From Halicephalobus mephisto (lineage: Eukaryota > Nematoda > Chromadorea > Rhabditida > Panagrolaimidae), in the NCBI GenBank assembly GCA_009193035.1, contig SWDT01000193.1, positions 124,001 through 188,000 of the forward strand: 64,000 bases of DNA, read 5' to 3'. The position numbers were made by a program, and so were the translations under genes. Of the stretch, positions 1-8,837 are shown piece after piece. The notes beneath the pieces were generated by a model, which worked only from the letters and a program-made list of their open reading frames with translations, made no database searches and was not told the origin of the DNA. The stretch's first letter is position 1. Each line of letters opens with the position of its first letter.

Positions 1-210
1 TCCTTCATGGGCGGCGCCGGCGGAGCTGGAGGCGGAAACATGGCTGATCTCCTGACTGCAGGTCAAAATATGGCCCAACAAATGCAACAAGCCAACCCTG
101 AACTTGTCGAACAACTTCGTCGTCAGTTTGCCAACTCCTCTACCGAAGATAATCCAAATCAGGAAAACAGCGACAACACCAACAACCCCCCTAATAATCC
201 TCCCCAATAG
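1..210 (+). CDS. sgt-1: SGT co-chaperone, C-terminal end (partial)
   Basis: This is the last 69 codons of a small glutamine-rich TPR protein (SGTA family); the frame is open from base 1, so the gene enters from outside the window. Visible are a Gly/Ala-rich stretch, then the hallmark C-terminal segment (AQQMQQANPELVEQLRRQF), which closely matches the end of animal SGTA, followed by a short Asn/Pro tail and TAG. SGT proteins bind hydrophobic tail anchors and deliver them to the GET/BAG6 pathway in the cytosol, with Hsp70/Hsp90 bound through their TPRs. The TPR region is not in the window. The 3' end converges on the LRR gene only 100 bp away, so the 3' UTRs must be short or overlap. Identification rests on the C-terminal motif alone but is specific. 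Confidence 0.85.
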   Translation, partial: SFMGGAGGAGGGNMADLLTAGQNMAQQMQQANPELVEQLRRQFANSSTEDNPNQENSDNTNNPPNNPPQ

Positions 211-309
211 GTGGTGTTCATTCCCATGAGCTCGATCTTGTTGTATCTCCAATCAAGATGTTACTGTACTTTATGGAATTAGATTTATAAAAGTTACAAT
301 ATTTAGGTT

Positions 310-3300
310 TCAGCAAATGACCCGCTGAATACAGGCATTTCTAAGACAAGTCAGTGCTTCGTCGCTGAACTTGGGCTTGCCGCTGAAGTCCGCATGAGCG
401 ATCCATTCCATTTGAGGGCAAAATTGAGCGAGGTTGTAGATGGATTTGTCTGTGCATCCGGTACCCCTAATTCTGACTTCCCGAAGACCCCCGTTTCTGG
501 CCAAAGCCGTCATTCCTTTGTCAGTAACCCATTTGCATCCGTTAAAGTTGACATTTCTTAAAAGTTTGCAATTATCAGCAAGTAATCTGAGAAATCTGTC
601 GTCAACAGCACTCATGTGAGTTGTTTCCAAGTCGGTAAGTGAAACAGCACAACGTCCAATGGCAAAAAGGAGTCTGTAAGAAACCCGAAGTTTGCTTAAT
701 CGGAGTGATTCAAGTCTGGCTCCTGGAGATTTACGACCTCCAGAAAAAAATCTGTGAAGATAGTACATGTTTATATGTTGGACATCGAGAGAAAGATGAC
801 AGAGATATGGCAAATCCCGTGTTATTAAGGCTAATGCATCATCTCTGAGTTCTAGGACGTTGGCATGAAGTCTAGTGATGATCTCCCCGAATCTAGGGAT
901 GAGTTCACAGAGGAACCGATTTGCGTTTTCAATCGAGCGCTGAAAAGTCTCTGTCAAACGTTTTTCCAACTTTAATTTAAAAATTAAAAACTATTTTAAA
1001 TAATTTTGTATTTGTTATATATTATTTTAAAAACCATTTTAGATAAGTTTCTATTTTAAATAATTTTGATATAGAATTTGATATATCTTTAAAGTCCAGA
1101 GTTAGTCTTCAGAATCCTGGATTCTGGAATTTGAGCTCTAATTCTGATTTTAATTTCAGAATCTATGGGTTTGATTACTGTATTTAAATACTTTTTTAGT
1201 TATAATTGCAGAACTAAAATGAAAACGTCTATGATACAAGTTTCTGGTATATATGTACTATATAATCTAGAATCCTGGATTCTGAAGGTTGAGTTTTAAT
1301 TCTGATTTTAGCTTCAGAATCTATGGGTTTGATTACTGTATTTAAATACTTTTTTAGTTATAATTACAGAACTAAAATGTAAACGCTTGTGATATAAGTC
1401 TTTGGTATATAGGTGTTATATAATCTAGAATCCTGGATTCTGGAATTTGAGCTCTAATTCTGATTTTAATTTCAGAATCTATGGGTTTGATTACTGTACT
1501 TAAGTACTTTTTTAGTTACAACTCTAAAGTTGAAATATAAATGCTCGGGACACAAGTGTTGTGTAACCTAGAATTCTAAAGGCCAATAACTCATTCCGTT
1601 TTTAGATTCAGAATTCACAGATCTGATTACCCTATTATAAGTGCTTTTCTCATTTCTAACTTTAAAATCGAAATATAAATGCTCGGGACGGAAATGCATA
1701 ATCGTTTTTGTTTACAAAGTTTTCCGAAAAGAAGCTCTTGAAGAAAGACAAGTCGATGGATAAGTTTGTTTTTCAATAGCTTCTTTGAATAAAAAAATTT
1801 TCACTGTTATTAGTTTTAAAAATTTAAATAACAAAATTCTGAAATTTTCAAAGATTTTGTAGAAAAATTAGTTTTAAAAAGTTCGAAAATTTAAAATTTT
1901 TAATTTTAATTTTTACAAAATTATAATTTCGTAGAAAATTCGAAAGTTCCAGAATACAATGATAACTTTTGAAAATTAAAAAAACTCAAAAATTTATTTT
2001 TTTTGAACATTAAAAAATTAATTTTTAAAAAATTCGGAATTTTCAGTTTTTTTTCATTTTGCTGATTTATCTAGCTTGAGGATTAATGAAATCCTGTAAA
2101 AAATCGAAAAAATTGTAAAATTTCGGAAAATGTTTTAAAAGAACCTTATTCGAAAAATTTTTTGATTAAAATTATCCAAAAAAAAACTTACGAAATCTCT
2201 TCCTGGAGCGATTAATTCCAGGTGGATGTTCCTCAACTGGGTCAGCTGGTCCAGACGGTCCAGCAAGGATTCGATGTCCTCTCCGCCGGTCACGGATAAT
2301 CTTAGTGTTCTTACTGTAGTGGGGAGTTCCGGAAGAGTCTGGAAGTAATTTCCACAGAGATCGACGTAATCCAAACTTTCTCCTTCGATGATGTATTCGG
2401 GGACTTCTTCGTCTTCAGAGGATTCTGTAGAATCGAAAAATCTACAAAGCGACAATTGAGAGAGATTCGGGCACTTCTGGGACAGTCTGTGGAGAGTCGT
2501 GGCCGGTTCAATCATGTTCGGGAGGAAATCCAGCTCCAGAATTTGCAAGTTCTCTCCGCAACACCGGGCGATGTCGTACAAAGCCTGATCGTCCAGGGCC
2601 CGGCAGTGGTTCAGGTACAGACATTGGATCGACGGGTTCTGGTTCACCAGATAGAAAATCCCGTCTGAAGTAAGTTTACAACATCCGGAAAGATCCACAA
2701 CGACGAGATTATCGGATCTCACGAACTTGAAAGCTTCAGAAGTGATGGACCGCAGATTCCGGAATTCCAGCATCTGCAGGTGCTTCTGGAATCTAGTGAT
2801 GTTGATGATTCCTTGATCCGTGACATTCTGACACTCCACGATGGAGATCTTCCGCAATTGCCGAGTCGGACGGGCGAGGGCGAAGAGAACATCGTCGTCT
2901 ATCTGGTCGGAGAGGTAAAAGTCGAGCTCGGTCAGGTTACTCCCGAAAGCCGGGTTGGAGAAAAGTTTCAAACATTGCTCGCTTTTAATCTGAAATCCCA
3001 TATATCAATTTTAACCTTTATAAACATATTAATGGAAAATAAACAAATTGAAAGGAAAGAAAAATAATATTACGAAATAATGATAGCAAATTTTTCCAAT
3101 AATTGTAGATGTTTTAAAAATTAAAATTTTGTAGAAATTTCTGGGATTTATTATTTCGAAATCATCTAGAATTTCACGGAATCTTCAGAATCCATTGAAA
3201 ATCTGTAGAATTAAAATCCGAAATCCTAGAAATTTAAGTTCCAGAAATTTCGTAATAATTCCGAAATTGCATATTTATCAAATTAAAAATCATTTAAAAG

Positions 3301-3561
3301 CTTCTAAATGCTTCGAGAAGCAATCCAAAACTTCTATAACATCTAAAATTTAAAATCCTAGAAATATATTTCGGGGAAATTTCGTAAGAATTTTAATTTT
3401 TTAGCTTTTTCATATATGAAAGTCCTTACCTGATCGTGAGAAGTAAAGAACTGTAACAATTTCTGTTTGCATGGGCCGGATAGGTGGGCGAAGACGTTGA
3501 AAACCTCCGGATTCTGACAGACGGCGGATAAAGATAAATCGAATAAGGATTTAACTACCAT
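310..3561 (-). CDS. Leucine-rich-repeat protein, possible CUL2 substrate receptor
   Basis: Three exons (3430-3561, 2192-2989, 310-969) join in phase 0 to about 529 residues. Exons 2-3 encode cysteine-containing LRRs of the FBXL/ZYG-11 type (for example LVVVDLSGCCKLTSDGI and LRNVNFNGCKWVTDKGM). The first 44 residues read SLFDLSLSAV, then LSGPCKQKLL, which resembles a BC box (Ser in place of Cys) followed by a Cul2-box-like helix. By family logic it would recruit substrates to an elongin-CUL2 ubiquitin ligase; that role is inference. A classical F-box is not evident. The last acceptor (TTAAATTAAAG) is poor and lies at the edge of a dispersed repeat that fills most of intron 2. Exon 1 is assigned from its ATG and GTAAGG donor. 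Confidence 0.75.
970..1700. repeat. Dispersed 0.6-0.7 kb repeat with internal ~160-bp tandem units
   Basis: The element lies in intron 2 of the LRR gene. Internally it repeats a unit containing AGAATCCTGGATTCTG (at about 1110, 1267 and 1428), followed by TTTGATTACTGTATTTAA and TTTTTAGTTATAATT, so the period is about 160 bp; a fourth, more diverged unit ends near 1700. A very similar copy in opposite orientation lies at about 51236-51840. One end coincides with the splice acceptor of exon 3 of the LRR gene. Confidence 0.85.
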
Positions 3562-3870
3562 TTCCCCAAAAATTACATCAGATAGTCAGCTGATTTGGTT
3601 AAAAACAAAAAAGCCTCGAGATGTGACTTGTGAAAAGAGGAAAATCGGAGCAAATTGGTTGACGCTCGTTTCGATGACCTCAGTTTTTTTCGAGTGTGCT
3701 TTCTTTAAGCTAGTGTAAAACTCCGACCAGACAATCGATCCCGGCTCGTGCTCGGACCAGCTCTCACGTCAAATGACATTCCGATCTGTCCTGGAAAACA
3801 AGAATGTCAGAGTATTTATTTCAAAAAATGTCATTTTAATTTTAAAAATTAACAATACTGAATCAAAGGT

Positions 3871-4025
3871 TACAAAGTAGTCGATTTCGAAATCAAATTA
3901 AGAAGTTTGCGCGCAACATTAGAACCAGTCGATTCGGGCCAATGTTGCGCGCAAGTTGCAACTTTGAATATGATGTTAATTTAAATTTTTGGTTTAGTTT
4001 TGATCTTGAAATTGACTACTTTACA
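3871..4025. mobile_element. ~155-bp palindromic MITE-like element
   Basis: Terminal inverted repeats read ACAAAGTAGTCGATTTCGAA on the left and end with ATTGACTACTTTACAG on the right. A second inverted pair lies inside (GCGCGCAACATT and AATGTTGCGCGC). It is non-coding and occupies the interval between the LRR gene and the next minus-strand gene. The structure is that of a non-autonomous DNA transposon; the family is not recognised. The rest of 3562-4097 shows no gene. Confidence 0.6.
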
Positions 4026-4097
4026 GCCCTAGGCACTGATGGAAATTGACTAAGTGAATATGCATGACTAGACAAGCGTCAGGAATGCAATCGGTGT

Positions 4098-5075
4098 TCA
4101 GGACCTGAATTGCGAAATGCTGTCGATGTGGTCCTTCCTTAGATGCAAGTCCTCGGCCTTCCGCAGATCCCTGAGGCCGTAGTTGTACACGATGAAGTCC
4201 TTGCAGACTTTAGGATTAAGGACGATATCCATAGTCCAGAAATTTCTGTCATAATTATTGCTTTTTAGAAGGAACAAATCTGGACGCCGATTCAAAGTTT
4301 TCAAAAGATGTTCCACAAAAATCTCGCGAGGACAATCGAAATCCCGTTTGAATTCTTGTACATTGATTCGACCATGATGTTTTTCGATCAAGGAGTACAT
4401 CAACATTGAGGGCATCCCGGAGGCGAGGGGGATCATCGTCAAGTTCTCGAGTTCCCTGTTGACCGCGATTTGTCGTTTGTCACTTTCATCCGGAATATAG
4501 AGGAATTTGAATTCCAGCATCAATTCGACTGCTCTGGCGAAGTGAACACAAGAAGAAAAAATTTTTTCGTGTTTGACCACCATCTGAGAATTTTTTAAAT
4601 TATTAAATTACAATTCTGTAAAAATTTTTGAATTTTTAGAATTTTCAAAGTTCTGAGATTTTGTAAAATTTCACTTTTCAGAAATTTTGTAAAAATTCAT
4701 TTTTCTGGATTTTTTGGATTTTTTGAATTTTATAAAAATTGGAAATTTCTAGAAATTCGTGTCGGGACAATTTCGTAGTAATTTTCGTTTTTAATATTTA
4801 CCGTAATTACAATACTGTAAAAATTTTTGAATTTTTAGAATTTTCAATTTCGAAAAAATCAGAAAATTTGAGTTGAAAAAATTTTGGAATAATTTTGGAT
4901 TTTAAATTGCATAATAGTGTAGTTAATGGCCTGAGGCACTTACATCCAGGATCCTCTGGTAGACGTCGAGACCAAAGTCCTCCGTCAAAGTGAATTCGTA
5001 AATGTACTGGTAGAGGAGAACCAACTCTGAAAAATGATAGAATTTCCTGTACTTCCAGAAATTCAACAAATTCAT
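4098..5075 (-). CDS. Hypothetical protein, two exons, ~205 aa
   Basis: Exon 1 is 4944-5075 (44 codons, donor GTAAGTGC). Exon 2 is 4098-4583, entered through a CTCAG acceptor in phase 0. The start ATG follows an orphan ATTTTCAG acceptor about 14 bases upstream, which suggests trans-splicing to a spliced leader. The protein is rich in Leu, Phe, Tyr and charged residues, with no signal peptide or membrane span visible. It ends with a basic/acidic helix-like stretch (LRKAEDLHLRKDHID). I do not recognise the family. The two exons agree in phase and are coding-like, so a real gene is likely. An upstream reading frame to 5207 also opens with ATG and could supply an alternative 5' exon. Confidence 0.6.
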
Positions 5076-5207
5076 AGGTGGAACCCTGAAAATGTAAATT
5101 ACGAAATAAATTATGTTTTTTGATAAAAAATACTTTTTTGAAATTTTCGAATTCCCGCGCAGAAACGAGTGAGTTTTATAAAAAAGAAAAAATGGCATTT
5201 CGGACAA

Positions 5208-5701
5208 TTCACCATCGAAGTCGACTCGCGCTGTTTTGAATCACTATTCTTTTTACAGTAATTTCAGCAGTTTCGAGAAAGTCCTGTCGGGACAATTTCG
5301 TGTTAATTAACAAGTACTGTAGGTCATTTACAACTGAACCTAATTGAGCAAACCAGATCACGAGCGATTGCGGGATATTCATGAATGTAGTATTTTTAGT
5401 TTTGTACTGTACTTATTTCGTAATCTTATAATTCCCCAATCAGTCGTGTATTATAACTCATGAGATTTTTCATAAAACAGTCCCGACACGACTTTCTTCA
5501 AATTTAAAAAATACAAAAATCCTGGAGATGACTCGTGACTGTAGCCCGATCAAATCTGCTTCGTTAGTCCAGTTACGAGGGATTTCCAGCATCTGTTGTT
5601 TCTTTTGCAATAATTTTAAGTTTCCGGAAATTTGTGTCGAAATAATTTTGTATTAATTTCTATTTCCAGTTTTTTAACTGTTATTATTCAACTTTGAAAA
5701 C
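5208..5701. other. Intergenic, no gene seen
   Basis: A/T-rich sequence between two minus-strand genes. It carries TACTGTAG-type octamers and TCGGGACAATTTCGT/GTCCCGACACGA motifs that recur elsewhere in the window, but no open frame or RNA gene that I can support. Confidence 0.5.
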
Positions 5702-7209
5702 CTACGGCTCGATGTTGTCAGCAATGGCGTGTTTCATCGGAGCCACTTGATCGTAGTTGACGATTTCGCAATCATCAATAATGTACTTTAGGTATTGAAA
5801 TTGGAGAGGTTTAATCGAGGGATCCGAAGGGGAAATTACAGTAAGATTGAATTCTCTTTCTTTTTCTGGATCCGAGATTCCGTCGTTCGGTGTTATTTCG
5901 ATTGTTTCAAAAAAGAATTGTGCTTCTTCTTCTTTCACTTTCAAAACATCGGTTTTTTCGATTTTATTCTTCTTAGATACAGTTTCCTGAGGTTCATCTG
6001 AAGTCCGATTTTTAAGATCTCCGGCAGATATTGGAACAGAAACGGAATCAAACGCCTGGTCATCTGGACTTGGTTTTCTCTTCGTAGAGCTTATGGTATT
6101 TTCATGTATTATATCCAGGAGGTCTTCAGTGTCCATTTTCTGCAGAGAACTCTGTTTTGGAGAGTTTTGGTTTATTTTCGGAACAACGACGGCTTCAGAA
6201 GCAGATTTTTCCTTTGATCTGTCTTCTGAATTTCCAGCAGATGCATTTTTGACGGGATTGTTGGATTCTTCAAGGAGCGTGAAAGACTTAAAAGAGAAAT
6301 TCAATTCTTCCGTCTGGCTTGGAGTGGGATCCTGAGGTTCTGTAGAAGCGGATGATTTTTCACTTTTTCCAAATGATGGATCTCTAAACCCAACATTTCC
6401 CGGGTCAATTATGGGCGTCTTTGGAAATTCATTCGTTCTCGTCGTTTTTGAAGATTTTTGAACAGCTTCAGAAGCAATATCTACTTTCGGATTTCCAGAA
6501 GTCCCCACCGACTTTGAAACCTGAATTCCGTCGTTATCGGAGTCAGAAGAGGGTTCTGAATAAAGTCCTTCCCGTTTCTGCAGAGCATTGAAAAGAGCAG
6601 GTTTGAATTCTTCATTTTCGGGACTTAAGTCGACGGCTTTCTGAAATGCATCCGTAGCTTCCACCAGACGGTTCTTCTTCTCCAACATGATTCCCAGTTT
6701 CCAGTAGGCTCGGGAGTATTTGTGATCCAAAAACACAGCCTCCTGATAATCCCTGATCGCTTCATCGAGTTTTCCAAGACAGGAATTTGCAGATCCGCGG
6801 TTGAAGAAACAAATCGGATTCCGATTCAGCTTGATGGCTTCAGAATACTTCTCCACAGCAGCATTGTAATTGGAATTTTTGAACAGTTTATTTCCTTCTT
6901 GTGTTAATGAATAGGTCTTTTGGATGTTCTGAAGCGAAGTCGATATATGGGAATTTACAAAATAATCGAACCCACCCGATCGACGTCAGTAAGTCCGTTT
7001 TTTGTCAAAGAAAACACATTTTCCAGTGATCGAATGACATCTGAAGCATTTGTTTAAGTCATTTTTACAATGATAAAGCAACCTTTTAATTCGTCGATCT
7101 GCTCCTTGGGGTACTCATTAACGGATACTTTTTGCTGCAATAGTTTCACACATTCGACGATTATTTTCTCTTCCTCCAACTTCAGGACTAGTTTTGGGGA
7201 CAACGACAT
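5702..7209 (-). CDS. SGT-like TPR protein with long acidic/Ser-rich tail
   Basis: Three exons (7083-7209, 6976-7040, 5702-6928) give about 472 residues with consistent phases. The first ~64 residues form a helical region like the SGT homodimerisation domain. Residues ~65-175 carry three TPRs aligned with SGTA (QEGNKLFKNSNYNAAVEKY, then CFFNRGSANSCLG, then YSRAYWKLG). After this the protein diverges completely: about 290 residues of Ser/Glu/Lys-rich low complexity with no NPELVEQLR-type C-terminus and no Gln-rich or Gly-rich segment. In the Hsp70/Hsp90 carboxylate clamp, the Lys before GN is replaced by Thr, and the later K/R pair appears swapped (YSRAYWK). It is probably a diverged paralogue of the SGT gene at the left edge, with altered chaperone binding (inference). 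It is divergently transcribed from TTC4. Confidence 0.8.
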
Positions 7210-7409
7210 GGTTCAATACATCAGAATCAACCAGTCAAAACCAAGAAGGGATTCTCCAAGGACTCCAGCAACACCTGCGAAGAACCTTATAATCCGCGAC
7301 CGACTTTCGTCTCGAGAACTTCCTTCTCAGCCATATATCAAATCTCGACTTTTTCGTCCCCATTTTTCCTTTATTTTCTTCTTTTATTTTCCATTGTTTC
7401 AGTTCCAAA
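7210..7409. promoter_or_regulatory. Shared divergent promoter region
   Basis: Only 200 bp separate the start codons of the SGT-like gene (minus) and the TTC4 gene (plus), so both promoters must lie here. A pyrimidine-rich tract ending in TTGTTTCAG precedes the TTC4 ATG by about 9 bases and is a likely trans-splice acceptor. No specific operator is recognisable. Confidence 0.5.
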
Positions 7410-8797
7410 ATGTCTTCCAAATCCTGTACTGATGCGGAACGAGCAGAGCTGTGTAAAAAGCTCGACGAAGACATAGATAACTTTATGGAAACTTTGGCGA
7501 AAAGGAAAAAGGTAAATTTCATATATGAATTTCATCTTTTTGAACTTGTTTTTATGATTTTAGGATCAACCAAAGAAAGAATTCAATCTTGAGGAATGGA
7601 TGGAGGAAATTGACAATCATCCGGCGTTCATGACCGATCTGAAACCGAATGCCCGAGGCGAGTTTTCAGAAACCATCCAAGCTCTACAGGCGCTGAAGTA
7701 CGACACCGAAGGCGAAGACATTATGGAGACCGCGAACAATCACAAAGAGGAAGGCAACAAACACTTCAAATACAAAAAGTACCGATGGGCGATCTCTGCT
7801 TACACCGAAGGTTTGCTTTTTCGTCAATTTTAGGTGATTTCAGTCCTTTTAGGGATCAAATTAAAAGTTCCCGATCGTAAAATCAACGCTGTTCTTTACT
7901 CAAACAGAGCTGCATGTCACAAACAATTGGGAAACTTCCGAAGTGCCTTCAGGGATTGCAGAATTGCTTTGAGGTTCGATCCAACTTATGGGAAGGCTAT
8001 TTTGCGGGTTTCTGAATTGGTTGAAAAATTCGTTCCTGAAGCTAATGTGCTTGCAAACTTGACTGAGACATCTCTGGAAGCGATAGAGAAAGCAGAATTG
8101 CAACGAGAGGAAGTGATTTCATTGAAGCAGATCCTGTGTAAAATTGCCAAAGTCGCCCTAAAGTTGGAGGAAAAAGAAACCATGAGGAGAAGGAAGGCTA
8201 AATACGAAGCCAATCGAGACAATACTAAAAAGGAGGTGCTTCTGAAGAAGCTGAAAGAACAGGAATATCCCTTCTACCCAAGAATCGACTACGATGACGT
8301 TAAAAGTTTCGAATGGGAGTCCGTAACGGTCGAATTACCCGGTGTTGCTGTTCCTCAATGTGTCTACTACGACAAAGAAGATGATTCTTTAAATTGGCCC
8401 ATTTTGCTCCAGTATCCAGAAGTGGGAAAAGCGGATTCAATGACAGACTGCCCGGACAATGTGGAGTTGAGTGCTATCCTGGCTGGTCCATTCCAGGAAC
8501 CAAGTGAATGGGATCCTTCTCACAAGTACAGGATGGACAATGTCCGTTTATTCCTGGAGATTGACGACATAGACGAAGAGAAAATCGTTGAGATCTTCTG
8601 GAATGAGAATCTGAAAGAAGCTTTGACGAAGAAGGGATATGTGATAACTCAAGGACTCCCGGTGATAATGGTGAGCATTGTGAATTAGGAGTTGAGTAAT
8701 TTCTCAATTTTAGGTCTTTACGAGTGATTATATAGGAAAAGAAATTGAATCAATTCAAGGAAGACCAAATTGGTACCGATACAAAAAGCCTAATTAA
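7410..8797 (+). CDS. TTC4: TTC4/Cns1-type Hsp90 co-chaperone
   Basis: Four exons (7410-7511, 7564-7810, 7853-8670, 8714-8797) give about 416 residues; all junctions keep phase. The N-terminal helix region contains the GEFSETIQALQALKYD segment. It is followed by TPRs with intact carboxylate-clamp positions (KEEGNKHFK, YSNRAACHKQLG, YGKAILR), a charged coiled coil (about residues 190-240), and a C-terminal wheel domain with WPILLQYPE and a closing VFTSDYIGKEI strand. TTC4/Cns1 proteins bind Hsp90/Hsp70 and are essential for client handling and translation factor maturation in yeast. Length and domain order match animal TTC4. It stands between the SGT-like gene and glucosidase I, forming a local cluster of TPR co-chaperones. 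Confidence 0.88.
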
Positions 8798-8837
8798 TGG
8801 AATTTTTTGAATTGTTGAGTTTGACTTTTTAATAAAA

